37,426 bases of DNA from Bacillota bacterium (GCA_009782085.1 WQUN01000260.1:1-37426); one strand, 5' to 3'; counted from the first letter of the stretch, positions 23,161-31,355 are shown. Program-made: numbers and translations. The notes: generated from the letters alone by a model not told the origin.

Positions 23161-24786
23161 TTACCTTTTCCCCGTGGCGCCGGGCGCGGCGTACCTCGCG
23201 CGGTAATCCGCCGTGTCCGTTCCCTCGTACTGCCTGAAAAGGCTCCTGAAATGCCTGACGTCGCCGTAGCCCACCTTCACGGCGACCGCCTCGTCCGATT
23301 CGCCGGTTTCGCGGATGAGGCGCTTCGCCTCGTCCAGGCGCGTCTTTACGGCGAAGTCGAACAGGGTCTGGCCCTCGAGGCCGAGAAAGAGCTTCTGGAT
23401 GTGCTCCGGCGTCGAGCCGACGGCCAAAGCCAGCCTGGGCAACGAGAACGTCTCGAAATAGCGCTCCCTTATATAATCCTTGGCCAGATCCGTGAGCCGC
23501 CGGTCTATCTCCCCGCGCCGCCTTATGATCGCCGCGCAGAGCTTTTCGAGCGCGGTTTCGAGATATGCCCTCGCGGACGCCGGGGCGTCCAGCTCCAGGG
23601 CCTCCCTCGACGGGAAAAAGCCCGTGAAAGGCTCCCGCAGGCCGAGGTTTTGTTCGCTCAGGCGCAGGCTTATCGAAATGGACATGGCCGTCGCCATTTT
23701 GGAGCAGAATCTTTCCGGGAGAGGCCCGCAAGCCTCCAAAGCGCCGAATATCTCCGCCAGAAGGGCCGCGCAGCGTTCGAAATCCCCGGCGGCCGCGCAG
23801 CGTGTCAGCTCGTTTTCCCTTTGGAACGGGTATCTGTAGGAAACGATATTGTCAGGCTCCGCGAAGCCTATCGGGATAACGCAGTCCCCGCCCAGGCGGA
23901 ACCTGTGCCTTAGCGCGCCCTCGGCCTCCCTGTAGGAGACGCATATGTCCGCCGGGCTGGCGTATGAGCGGCCGACGCCGATCGTCACGCTGACCTTGGC
24001 CTTTTCGCGGATACGGTCTTTCAGGTCTTCCCAGAGCGCGAGCGTCTTTTCCGGATCCTCCGCCGCGCCCAGCAGCGCCGCCAGCCTGCCGTAACCGATC
24101 TGAACCGTCTCGAGCGGGCCGCCGCCGAACACCTCCGCGGCAATGCCGGCGATCCTGAATCCCAGCATGTGCTTTTCCCTCTCGTCCAGCGTCAGGACGA
24201 TCTTGTCGAACCGGTCTATGTCTATCAACGCGGCCGTGAAGCTCTTGCCGAAAGCCATGCCGAAATACCTGAAAGAGGCCCTTATCTCGCGCTCGCCGCC
24301 GGGCTCCCCGCCGAAAAGCCCCCGCAGGAACAAATCCCTGTAGCGGAACGTCTCGCCGGCGTATCTGCGTCCGAGATCGGTCTCGTTTTTTCTCTCCAGC
24401 TCGGCCTTTTTGAAATACGCCTCGGCGGTTTGCAGGCACCTCGTCAGGTCCGCCGGCTTCACCGGGCGGTACATGAAATCGACCGCGCCCCAGCCGCGGC
24501 CGGATTTGAGATATTCCGCGTCGCTATAGGCCCCGTAGAGGATGAAGCGCACTTCCGGAAACTTTTCGTGGATGTCCTGGAAAGCCCTGACGCTGTTCGG
24601 GCCGAAAAAGCGGACGTCCGCGATAATAAGGTCCGGCTTCAGTTCCCGGATGAACGGCACGATGTCCCGGCCGCCGTCCGTCGCCGCGCCGACCGTTTTC
24701 ATGTCCGGAAAGCCGCGCGCGATATGCGCCCGGAAATTTTTGATGTTTTCGATATCGGAACCCGCGAGAAGTATGTTTATCATCAT
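23161..24786 (-). CDS. Response regulator with AraC-type DNA-binding domain (YesN-like)
   Basis: 541 residues. The N-terminal receiver has IIADVRF with the phospho-acceptor candidate Asp57, and FMYRPVK with Lys110. Residues about 130-430 are a middle region of the YesN kind, partly GGDEF-like in look (VTIGVGRSYASPADICVSYREAEGALRH). The C-terminal AraC HTH pair covers about 440-535 (LPRLALAVGSTPEHIQKLF; VAVKVGYGDVRHFRSLFRQY). YesN proteins respond to a sensor kinase of the YesM type and usually control sugar uptake or catabolism. No kinase is in the window. It reads toward the six-gene operon and may control it. The ribosome site is weak. Confidence 0.9.
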   Translation of the reverse strand: MMINILLAGSDIENIKNFRAHIARGFPDMKTVGAATDGGRDIVPFIRELKPDLIIADVRFFGPNSVRAFQDIHEKFPEVRFILYGAYSDAEYLKSGRGWGAVDFMYRPVKPADLTRCLQTAEAYFKKAELERKNETDLGRRYAGETFRYRDLFLRGLFGGEPGGEREIRASFRYFGMAFGKSFTAALIDIDRFDKIVLTLDEREKHMLGFRIAGIAAEVFGGGPLETVQIGYGRLAALLGAAEDPEKTLALWEDLKDRIREKAKVSVTIGVGRSYASPADICVSYREAEGALRHRFRLGGDCVIPIGFAEPDNIVSYRYPFQRENELTRCAAAGDFERCAALLAEIFGALEACGPLPERFCSKMATAMSISISLRLSEQNLGLREPFTGFFPSREALELDAPASARAYLETALEKLCAAIIRRRGEIDRRLTDLAKDYIRERYFETFSLPRLALAVGSTPEHIQKLFLGLEGQTLFDFAVKTRLDEAKRLIRETGESDEAVAVKVGYGDVRHFRSLFRQYEGTDTADYRARYAAPGATGKR

Positions 24787-24857
24787 GCCTATATTCTTGC
24801 CTTCCGCGGCGGTTTATAAAACCTGTGCGGTCATTCAAAAGCCATAAAACACAGCAG

Positions 24858-24957
24858 TGCGGGGGCAAGCCCCCGCGGCAACCCCAGCGCGGCGCGGCGG
24901 GGGCAAGCCCCGTCGGCGACCCCAGCGCGGCGCGGCGGGGGCAAGCCCCCGCCCTAC
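24858..24957. repeat. Repeat C3, three GC-rich hairpins in tandem
   Basis: Three GCGGGGGCAAGCCC-type units, the last two in direct repeat with ACCCCAGCGCGGCGCGGCGG. The last ends GCCCTACATA, the mirror of the GTAGGGC end at other copies. Confidence 0.8.
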
Positions 24958-25006
24958 ATATTCCGAGTTCGAGTTTCCACGAAAACCCGAATGCCGCAGT
25001 CCGTTG

Positions 25007-25082
25007 TCATCTTGAGCGAAGCGAAAGATCTTTCACCTCCGTGTCAAAAGCAAGATTCTTCGGCTTCGCCTCAGAATGACAG
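25007..25082. repeat. Repeat D3
   Basis: GTTGTCATCTTGAGCGAAGCG and the mirror CTTCGCCTCAGAATGACAG around CACCTCCGTGTCAAAAG. It lies between repeats C3 and B4 in the 460-base gap ahead of the antitoxin gene. Confidence 0.8.
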
Positions 25083-25131
25083 AGCAGTTTCCGCGGATAC
25101 TCTATGCCGCGCGTTTTTTTATGCGGAAAAT

Positions 25132-25234
25132 TATACCGGAGTGCGAAAACATTAGCCTCCTCTGTCGCCGATTCGCCGCTGAAACGTTCGGCGAATCGGC
25201 TCGTCGTTGGCAAATGTTTTCTGCATCCGGTATA
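25132..25234. repeat. Repeat B4, long form of palindrome family B
   Basis: TATACCGGAGTGCGAAAACA and the mirror TGTTTTCTGCATCCGGTATA around the GATTCGCCGCTGAAACGTTC core. Nearly identical to B2 over its whole length. It ends 14 bases from the end of the antitoxin gene. Confidence 0.9.
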
Positions 25235-25248
25235 TGTGTCTTATACGG

Positions 25249-25434
25249 CTATACTTCCCTCTCCTCCGCCTTCGGTTCGCCCACGCCGGCAAGCTCCGCG
25301 TATTTTTCGATGCTCATGATGACCATCACCCCGTAGCCGTTTTTGGTCAGGTAAACGGGCCTTCCGCCGCCGACCGCTTTTTTTATCTCCGGGAATTTGT
25401 ACCGGAGATCGGATACCGGCCTGATCAAGACCAT
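25249..25434 (-). CDS. Phd/YefM-type antitoxin, no toxin partner seen
   Basis: 61 residues. IRPVSDLRYKFPEI, then PVYLTKNGYGVMVIMSIEKY is the Phd/YefM N-terminal DNA-binding domain. The C-terminus is only about 15 acidic residues, short for toxin binding. The ATG at 25,434 follows AAGGAG. The next gene downstream would be a toxin in a normal pair, but only repeat B4 follows, so this is a solitary antitoxin or a remnant of a pair. Confidence 0.85.
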   Translation of the reverse strand: MVLIRPVSDLRYKFPEIKKAVGGGRPVYLTKNGYGVMVIMSIEKYAELAGVGEPKAEEREV

Positions 25435-25446
25435 TGCCCCCACTCC

Positions 25447-25836
25447 TTAGCGTCTCGTCTGATTCTCTTCGGCGATAATCCTCTCCATCATGTCGGCGAC
25501 CTCGCCGATCAGGCCTTCGCAGGCCATGTCGCCGGCTTTCCGCCGCGCCAGGAGCGACGTGCAGTTCATGCCGGGATACTTTTCCGAAAAAGCCGTGAGC
25601 AGCCTGATCCTCATCTTTTTTGTGGTAAGCTCGTCAAACAGAAGCCCGAAAACCATGACGCCGGCCAGCAGCAGCACGCAAAGCTCCCCGACGCCGAGGC
25701 CGGCGTTTATCCCCTGGCAGGCCTGGAGCACCTGCCTGGAGACGGGGAGCTTATAGACTTGTTCGGCGGCCTTGACTATGCACTGAGAGCAGTTGTAACC
25801 TTGTCGGCGATACTGAAGCGCTTTTTCCCCCAGCAT
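25447..25836 (-). CDS. C_GCAxxG_C_C family redox-type protein
   Basis: 129 residues. The pattern of conserved cysteines and glycines fits the C_GCAxxG_C_C family: YNCSQCI near residue 15, ACQGINAGLGVGELCVLLL (about 37-55) and NCTSLL near 90. Members are suspected redox or metal proteins but without a proven reaction. The ATG at 25,836 follows GGGGG. An upstream extension to 25,857 has no ribosome site of its own. It sits 12 bases upstream of the antitoxin on the same strand. Confidence 0.8.
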   Translation of the reverse strand: MLGEKALQYRRQGYNCSQCIVKAAEQVYKLPVSRQVLQACQGINAGLGVGELCVLLLAGVMVFGLLFDELTTKKMRIRLLTAFSEKYPGMNCTSLLARRKAGDMACEGLIGEVADMMERIIAEENQTRR

Positions 25837-25916
25837 AAAAAGACCCCCTTTACTCAATATAATATCGAGACAAGGAGGATTTTGTGAATAACGAAAAGCG
25901 CCGCGCGCTTCGCGCT

Positions 25917-26567
25917 TTAATCGGGGTCATTATCCTCGTTTCCGCCGCGCCGGCGGCTTTTCCGGAGCGAATATCCTATGACGCAAAGGCCCGCGGCCGC
26001 GGCCAGCGCGGAGACGAACCCCGGCAGCGGCAGGCGCGTGAGCGGACGGACGGCCCCCAGCACGAGCAGGCACGCCCCGGCGTAAAGCGCGCCCCTGTCG
26101 GGGCCGCGCCCGCCGGCAAAGTACACGAACAAAAACGAACAGCCGGCGCAGGCGAGAAACAGCGCGGCCCCCGCGCCCTTAAACGCCGGAAGCGCGGCCA
26201 GAACGGTAAACAGGCCGAACCAGAGCAAAAACGAGGCGGCGTAGAGCGCCCCGCGCCTGCCCCTGGCATAAAAGCGCGTCAGGAACGTCACCCCCGGCGC
26301 AATGAAAAACAGCGCCCAGACGAGAGCGGCCGTGACCCGGCCCGGCAGCGCGCCGCTCAGAATGGCGACGGCGCCCCCGCCCAGCAAATAGAGCCCGAGG
26401 GCCAGCGACCATGTCTTCCGCTTGCCCTGATACAGCATCAGAAAGGCGAAACCGCCGGCCAAAAGCGCGGCGTGCCAGAAATGGACGGTGAAAAAGCGCT
26501 GCGCGGCCGAAAAAATCCCGACCAGCACGAGGATGACGCCCAAAACCAGAACGTTGGACCTGTTCAT
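25917..26567 (-). CDS. Polytopic membrane protein, unknown function
   Basis: 216 residues from the ATG at 26,567, which follows AAGGGGG. At least six to seven hydrophobic segments fill residues 5-200. The C-terminus is basic then acidic (RKSRRRGGNEDNDPD). I do not recognise the family. A longer frame to 26,705 is not preferred since there is no ribosome site. The gene is GC-rich like its neighbours. Confidence 0.75.
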   Translation of the reverse strand: MNRSNVLVLGVILVLVGIFSAAQRFFTVHFWHAALLAGGFAFLMLYQGKRKTWSLALGLYLLGGGAVAILSGALPGRVTAALVWALFFIAPGVTFLTRFYARGRRGALYAASFLLWFGLFTVLAALPAFKGAGAALFLACAGCSFLFVYFAGGRGPDRGALYAGACLLVLGAVRPLTRLPLPGFVSALAAAAGLCVIGYSLRKSRRRGGNEDNDPD

Positions 26568-26837
26568 CGCGAACCCCCTTACCGGAAACCATTCGCTTCT
26601 CTCATTAATATTTACCCTGAAACGAAAAAAATGTCTGAAATTTCGCTCCGCGGCGCAGGGCAGCGTCCAATGGGGGATAAAGTGAACAGAGCCCCCGCCC
26701 TGCAATTATTCACTATTCACCGCTGTAATAGGCAATTCACGGAATTTAGACTGACCTGAAAAGGGCAATAAAAAAGTTGAAATATGGGAAACGGAGTAAT
26801 ACAATAAGGATTCGGGCGCAAGGCCGTGTGCGTTTGC

Positions 26838-26885
26838 GGCGGTATGTCGTTTCGATTTCAAGCGAAACGACAATAATATACCGCC
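26838..26885. other. Hairpin upstream of the HMA gene (family F)
   Basis: GGCGGTATGTCGTTTCG and CGAAACGAC plus ATACCGCC form a long two-part stem with a small bulge, 32 bases before the start of the HMA gene. The inner GTCGTTTCG/CGAAACGAC pair recurs inside repeat A1. No T-run follows. It fits a 5' leader structure or a repeat remnant. The rest of 26,568-26,917 shows nothing else I can name. Confidence 0.55.
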
Positions 26886-26917
26886 GATAATTATTACTTT
26901 TCCACAAGGAGGCCGAT

Positions 26918-27124
26918 ATGTCAAACCTGACCCTGAAAATCGGCGGCATGTCCTGCGAGCACTGCGCAAAAGCCGTAAAAGACGCCCTTCTCGCCCTGCC
27001 GGGCGTCCGCGGGGCGCTGGTCGACCTGAAAGGCATGTCCGCCGGCGTGGAATACGACCCCGCCCTATGCGCGCCGGAGACGATGAAGGCGGCGGTCGCG
27101 GACGCGGGGTATGAGGCGGAATAG
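26918..27124 (+). CDS. Heavy-metal-associated (HMA) domain protein, CopZ-like
   Basis: 68 residues, one ferredoxin-like HMA domain. The metal motif is GGMSCEHC (Cys13, Cys16), followed by the usual AVKDALLALPGVRGALVDL and the C-terminal AAVADAGYEAE. Such proteins carry copper or other soft metals to P-type ATPases. No copper ATPase or CsoR/CueR regulator is near, so the metal is unknown. AAGGAGG precedes the ATG. Confidence 0.92.
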   Translation: MSNLTLKIGGMSCEHCAKAVKDALLALPGVRGALVDLKGMSAGVEYDPALCAPETMKAAVADAGYEAE

Positions 27125-27157
27125 AAAACCCATCATTGCGCAAATCAAAAAAATGTG

Positions 27158-27178
27158 TTATACCGGAGTGCGAAAACA
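27158..27178. repeat. Repeat B5, half copy of family B
   Basis: TTATACCGGAGTGCGAAAACA matches one outer arm of the long family B, then runs straight into AGGAGGTCTGT, the ribosome site of the next gene. The other arm is missing. Confidence 0.8.
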
Positions 27179-27189
27179 AGGAGGTCTGT

Positions 27190-28407
27190 ATGAAAAAACT
27201 GTTCGCCGCGGTTCTCGCCGTTATACTGCTGTCCGGCGCGGCGCCGCAGATCCGGGCCGCGAGCCCGGCCGGCGCCGATCCCGCTGGGAAAATCATCTCC
27301 CTGACCATCGGCTCCCCGATAATGACGGTCAACGGCGCCGCCCGGCGCCTCGACGGCGTTCCGCTCATCGAAAACGGGCGGACGCTCGTGCCCCTCAGGG
27401 CGATTTTCGAGGCGCTCGGCGCGGGGGTGGACTGGGACGCTGCGGCGCAGACGGTCACGGGCACGCGCGGCAAAACCGTGATCCGCCTGACGGTCGGCAG
27501 TCCCGACGCCTATGTGAACGGCGTCAGGATACGCCTTGAAACCGCGCCGGAGGCGGTAAACGGCCGGACGATGGTCCCGCTCCGCTTCATCGCGGAGAGC
27601 CTCGGCGCAGAGGTGCAATGGCTTCCCGAGACACGGATGGTGATCATCGCTCAAAACGCCGGGTATATCGCGATTAACGGCGCAGCCATCGGCATCGGGG
27701 ACACCCTGGCCGACCTGACCGGCCGGCTCGGCGCGGCGGACAGGATCGACCCGAGCTGCTATGGCTTCGACTGGTACGTATATAACGGCGATTACAGCCG
27801 CTTCATAATGGCCGGCGTGAAGAACGGCGTCGTGGAGGCCCTGTACACCGATTCCAAGGGCTTCGCGACCAACGGCGCGAAATACGGGGACGCCGGCGTT
27901 TCCGCCGGTCCCGGCGCGAAGTTCTATTTTGACAATAACGACGGCGGCAGGCTGTACGCCTGCATGATAATCTCCGGCGACGCGGCCTCCGCCGATTACG
28001 GGAGCGATTTCTACGCGGCGCAGGAAATGGAGAACTTCGACGCGACAAACGCGTTCCGCGTGAGCCACGGAATGGCCCCGCTGGCCTACGACGAGGCGGC
28101 CGCGCGCGCCGCGCGCCTGCACAGCCAGGACATGGCGGACAGGAATTATTTCAGCCACTATTCGCCGGAGGGCTACTGGGTTCCGGACTGGTATGCCAAA
28201 GGCGGCGGGGGGCTCTACCGATACATCGGCGAAAACATCAGCGGGGGGCATCTCCTGGGCGTGGACGCCTTTGACGGCTGGGTCAACTCCGCGAAGCACA
28301 GGGAAGGAATGCTGGGCGATTACGCGTATCTGGGCGTCGGCTATGGGCATAACCCGAATTCCCAATACGAATATTACATAACGCAGATTTTTATACTGCC
28401 ACAGTAA
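27190..28407 (+). CDS. Secreted protein with copper-amine-oxidase-N stalk and CAP domain
   Basis: 405 residues. A signal peptide is at 1-23 (MKKLFAAVLAVILLSGAAP). Two stalk repeats follow (about 45-95 and 105-155), each with NGRTLVPLR or NGRTMVPLR and LGA.V.W. Residues about 160-270 match the CAP-associated N-terminal domain, and the CAP/SCP domain covers about 280-405 (NAFRVSHGMAPL, HSQDMADRNYFSHYSP, IGENISGG, GWVNSAKHREGML). CAP domains of the YkwD type are extracellular and of unclear function. AAGGAGG lies 6 bases before the ATG at 27,190. The tail of repeat B5 adjoins it. Confidence 0.92.
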   Translation: MKKLFAAVLAVILLSGAAPQIRAASPAGADPAGKIISLTIGSPIMTVNGAARRLDGVPLIENGRTLVPLRAIFEALGAGVDWDAAAQTVTGTRGKTVIRLTVGSPDAYVNGVRIRLETAPEAVNGRTMVPLRFIAESLGAEVQWLPETRMVIIAQNAGYIAINGAAIGIGDTLADLTGRLGAADRIDPSCYGFDWYVYNGDYSRFIMAGVKNGVVEALYTDSKGFATNGAKYGDAGVSAGPGAKFYFDNNDGGRLYACMIISGDAASADYGSDFYAAQEMENFDATNAFRVSHGMAPLAYDEAAARAARLHSQDMADRNYFSHYSPEGYWVPDWYAKGGGGLYRYIGENISGGHLLGVDAFDGWVNSAKHREGMLGDYAYLGVGYGHNPNSQYEYYITQIFILPQ

Positions 28408-28422
28408 CGAGGGGGCTTACAA

Positions 28423-28980
28423 GTGAACGAATCCGCCAGGGCCGACATCATAAGGGAACTGATAAGCTGGGCTAAGACGATCATTTTCGCGGTGATTCTG
28501 GCCGTGTTCATAAACCAGGTGGTCATCGTCAACGCCACCGTGCCCACGGGCTCGATGGAGAACAACATCATGCCCAACGACAGGATCGTCGCCTTCCGGC
28601 TGCAGTACCTCTTCCAGGGGCCCAAGCGCTACGACATCGTGGTCTTCCGCTATCCCGACGACCCGTCCCAGCTCTTTGTCAAGCGGGTCATCGGCCTGCC
28701 GGGCGAGACGGTGAGCATCCGCGGCGGTAAGGTGTATATAACCGGCGCCGACGGCGTCGAGGACCCCGTTCCGCTGGAGGACAGCTTCGTTTACAATCCC
28801 GACCCCAGGGATTTCGGCCCGTACAAGGTGCCGGAGGGCTGCTATTTCATGATGGGCGACAACCGCTACAACTCCCTGGACTCCCGCTTCTGGGATAACA
28901 AATACGTCGAGAAGGGCACGATTCTGGGGAGAGTTCTGTTCAAATATTACCCCGGGATAAAGATGCTGTACAATATCTAG
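28423..28980 (+). CDS. Signal peptidase I (first copy)
   Basis: 185 residues, a Gram-positive-type single-span enzyme. Transmembrane segment about 16-38. Catalytic Ser44 in PTGSMENNIMP and catalytic Lys87 in FVKRVIGLPGET, then the GKVY and MGDNRYNSLDSR motifs. It removes N-terminal signal peptides of secreted proteins. Start is GTG at 28,423 after GAGGGGG. It begins 15 bases after the CAP-domain gene, so its product may serve that secreted protein among others. Confidence 0.95.
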   Translation: MNESARADIIRELISWAKTIIFAVILAVFINQVVIVNATVPTGSMENNIMPNDRIVAFRLQYLFQGPKRYDIVVFRYPDDPSQLFVKRVIGLPGETVSIRGGKVYITGADGVEDPVPLEDSFVYNPDPRDFGPYKVPEGCYFMMGDNRYNSLDSRFWDNKYVEKGTILGRVLFKYYPGIKMLYNI

Positions 28981-29032
28981 CGCGCTACTATTCACAGGAA
29001 AGGCTAACGGAATATGCATGAGCGGGCCAATC

Positions 29033-29116
29033 GTAGGGCGGGGGCTCGCCCCCGCCGGCCCGCCCGGAATTGCATGTCCCATCGCGAAACGGCGGGGGCA
29101 AGCCCCCGCCCTACAG
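29033..29116. repeat. Repeat C4, two facing GC-rich hairpins
   Basis: GTAGGGCGGGGGCTCGCCCCC and a mirrored GGCGGGGGCAAGCCCCCGCCC 30 bases later. It separates the two signal peptidase genes, as C2 separates other features. Confidence 0.8.
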
Positions 29117-29205
29117 TACGGCATATCGTAAAGAAAAGCCCGCATGTCATCCTGGGCGCAGACAATAAGCGGTAATTTTTGGGATGATGTGCCGGGAAAT
29201 GGAGG

Positions 29206-29811
29206 ATGATCGATACGTCCATGCAAAAACTTCAAAAACAAAAACTTCAAAATCGTGCGCCCGCACAACGGAATCTTTCGGACGAGCTGATCTCCTGGGC
29301 CAGGACGCTCGGCTTCGCGGTGATTTTCGCCTTATTCCTGAGCAAGGTCGTCATCGTCAACGCGAAAGTCGTCTCGGGCTCCATGGAGAACACCATCATG
29401 ACGGGCGACAGGGTCGCCGGCCTGCGGATCGAATACCTGTTTGAAAACCCCAAGCGGTACGACATCGTAATGTTCCGCCCCACGGACGGCGGGAAAGTGC
29501 CCTATGTCAAGCGGGTCATCGGCCTGCCGGGCGAGACGGTGAACATCCGGGGCGGAAAGGTGTATATAACCGACAAAAACGGCGTCGAGGACCCTGTCCC
29601 GCTGGACGACTCCTTCACGGCGGAGCCGCCCGCGAGCGAGTACGCCGGCCCGTTCAAAGTGCCGGAAAACTGCTACTTCATGCTCGGCGACAACCGTAAC
29701 CACTCCTCCGACTCGCGCTGGTGGGCCGACCCATACGTCCCGAAAAGCGACATACTCGGCAGGGTTCTGTGCAAATACTATCCGGGGATCGACATGCTGT
29801 ACAATCATTGA
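29206..29811 (+). CDS. Signal peptidase I (second copy)
   Basis: 201 residues. Catalytic Ser59 in VSGSMENTIM and Lys102 in YVKRVIGLPGET, plus MLGDNRNHSSDSRWW. Strongly similar to the copy at 28,423 over the whole catalytic region, so this is a tandem duplication with divergence. It has a longer basic N-terminus. Start uncertain: the ATG at 29,206 follows GGAGG without spacing, while the ATG at 29,221 (residue 6) is 15 bases from it. Two signal peptidases I in tandem are common in Firmicutes. Confidence 0.93.
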   Translation: MIDTSMQKLQKQKLQNRAPAQRNLSDELISWARTLGFAVIFALFLSKVVIVNAKVVSGSMENTIMTGDRVAGLRIEYLFENPKRYDIVMFRPTDGGKVPYVKRVIGLPGETVNIRGGKVYITDKNGVEDPVPLDDSFTAEPPASEYAGPFKVPENCYFMLGDNRNHSSDSRWWADPYVPKSDILGRVLCKYYPGIDMLYNH

Positions 29812-29831
29812 TAACTATAGGAGGCTTGTAA

Positions 29832-30047
29832 ATGCCTGAAATCACCAAGGAAACGCTCATCGGCGACCTCATCGGGATCGACCGCGGCGTCGCGGGGATA
29901 CTCATGCGGGCGGGGATGCACTGCGTCGGCTGCCCGTCCGCCCAGGGCGAGAGCCTGGAGGAGGCGGCGTTCGTTCACGGCATGGACATCGACGGCCTGA
30001 TGGACGAGATAAACGCCTACCTGAGCGCGAAACACGCCGAAAACTAG
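29832..30047 (+). CDS. DUF1858 domain protein
   Basis: 71 residues. Contains a CVGC pair (Cys31, Cys34) in [18 protein letters not shown], which is the DUF1858 signature, preceded by [18 protein letters not shown]. The family is small and of unknown reaction, perhaps metal or redox linked. AGGAGG is in the leader. Its TAG stop overlaps the stop of the convergent spoIIP gene by 2 bases. Confidence 0.92.
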   Translation: MPEITKETLIGDLIGIDRGVAGILMRAGMHCVGCPSAQGESLEEAAFVHGMDIDGLMDEINAYLSAKHAEN

Positions 30048-31042
30048 CCGCGCCTGTACTTCCCGCTTAAAGTCCCCGTCAGGATCTCCGCCAGCGGCCC
30101 CATCGCGTTTTTGGCCTCCTGCACGGTACTCGTCTGCGCGCCGACCTCCACGAGTATCGACTTGGGTTTCATGAAAAGGCTGTACCGGTACGGCTTAAGG
30201 TATATCCTCCTCATAAGCCCCGGATAGAGCTCGTTCGCGACAAGCTGCATCTGGAGGCTCATGGCCAGATTATCGCGGAGATACGGGTTGTCCAGGCCCT
30301 CGGGCTTCTCCCGGCTCCCGTTGTCGTTAAGGCTCAGTATGCCGTCGAAGAGCATAAGCCGCGCCGTCTGCGCTCCGCCCACCGTCGCGACGAGGCGAGC
30401 GCCGTCCGGCACGCCGTCCCTGTGCAGGTCCACGACGACCTCTATCGAGGGATATTTGCGCAAAAGCGCCTCCACGGCCGGGGCCATCCTCTCATAGCTG
30501 CCGTCCCGCCGCTCCTCGCCGTTGACCACGTCGTACTGTCCGACGTCGTGCACCACGGATATGTGGTATTTGTCCACCAAAATCTCGCAGAGCTTCTGCC
30601 CGACGCCGACGATGGTGTCCTCCAGAGCCCCGGGGCGCGAGTCGGCGAAGGCCTCCCGGGAATGGGTGTGGAACACCAGGATCTTAGGCTCCGGGCCGGA
30701 CAGGTCGGTAGTCAGGTCGGCCCCGGCCAAGGCCCGGACGTCGAGGTCGCCCTCCGCGACATAGGCCGTGTCGTCCACGCCGTAGAGGTATCTCTTGAGG
30801 TCGTCCAGGCCGTTTAGCCTGGACAGGGTGTCAAAAGTCGGATAGAAAGGCGCGATAAGCGGCTCGCCGAGGCTCTCGTCCGCGGGCGCCGGGGGCGGCG
30901 CGGCGTTTCGCCCCCCGCCGGCAAGCCTGCCGAGCATGACCATTACGCCTATAAAACATATGACAAGCGCGGCCAAAAGCAAGGCCGGCTTTTTTTTGCC
31001 TTTTCGGCCGCGGGGCGCGGGCAGGCGGGGTTTTCTCAGCAT
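30044..31042 (-). CDS. spoIIP: Stage II sporulation protein P
   Basis: 332 residues. SpoIIP is a peptidoglycan amidase/endopeptidase that, with SpoIID and SpoIIM, drives engulfment of the forespore. One N-terminal transmembrane anchor at about 19-38, a low-complexity stretch, then HTHSRE (His125, His127), VVVDLHRDG (about 202-210) and [16 protein letters not shown], the conserved zinc-site regions. ATG at 31,042 follows GGAGG, and the longer frame to 31,072 is not preferred. No other engulfment genes are near. Its presence shows that the organism, or its ancestor, forms endospores. Confidence 0.95.
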   Translation of the reverse strand: MLRKPRLPAPRGRKGKKKPALLLAALVICFIGVMVMLGRLAGGGRNAAPPPAPADESLGEPLIAPFYPTFDTLSRLNGLDDLKRYLYGVDDTAYVAEGDLDVRALAGADLTTDLSGPEPKILVFHTHSREAFADSRPGALEDTIVGVGQKLCEILVDKYHISVVHDVGQYDVVNGEERRDGSYERMAPAVEALLRKYPSIEVVVDLHRDGVPDGARLVATVGGAQTARLMLFDGILSLNDNGSREKPEGLDNPYLRDNLAMSLQMQLVANELYPGLMRRIYLKPYRYSLFMKPKSILVEVGAQTSTVQEAKNAMGPLAEILTGTLSGKYRRG

Positions 31043-31180
31043 GTCTGTCCTCCGTGGTAAAAGATGCACCAATAATTACTATGAAAATAAACGGCAAATA
31101 GACCGTAAAATGCGAGTAGGCCGTAAATCGCGTTAAGCAAAATTCTTCATGCGTTTCTCGTGCCGAACCGGAATATCCCC

Positions 31181-31209
31181 TTGCCGTTACAAGTGAAAAA
31201 TGCTAAAAT
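31181..31209 (+). promoter_or_regulatory. Predicted promoter upstream of the MATE gene
   Basis: TTGCCG (31,181-31,186) and TAAAAT (31,204-31,209) are 17 bases apart. It lies about 210 bases before the start codon, and repeat A3 and the TTTTCAG repeats lie between them. Confidence 0.35.
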
Positions 31210-31231
31210 TTAATAAATAAAAAATTAACAA

Positions 31232-31345
31232 TAGACTTCTTCGGAAATTGTCGTTTGTCATTCTGAGCGAAGCGAAGAATCTTGATTTCAAGACCCTTCG
31301 CTGCGCTCAGCTGACAGCGAAAAATCAATTTCCGAAGAAGTCTGA
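31232..31345. repeat. Repeat A3 with D-type core
   Basis: AGACTTCTTCGGAAATTG (31,233-31,250) and CAATTTCCGAAGAAGTCT (31,327-31,344) are exact inverted repeats of 18 bases. Inside is a D palindrome with GTCATTCTGAGCGAAGCGAAG and its mirror. Same ends as A2, and related to those of A1. Confidence 0.9.
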
Positions 31346-31355
31346 TCATCTTTGT

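Noticed and set aside
25884-26759. Plus-strand frame starting with a good AAGGAGG and GTG
   Set aside because: The start looks real but the translation turns into a low-complexity shadow of the minus-strand membrane protein, which has its own ribosome site and membrane segments.
31043-31120. Sigma-E type promoter for spoIIP
   Set aside because: A CATAGTAAT element is present, but no -35 at proper spacing was found. The evidence is too weak.
31200-31235. Possible Rex operator TTGTTAA near the MATE promoter
   Set aside because: Only one half-site is present. The second half does not fit the TTGTTAA-N-TTAACAA pattern.
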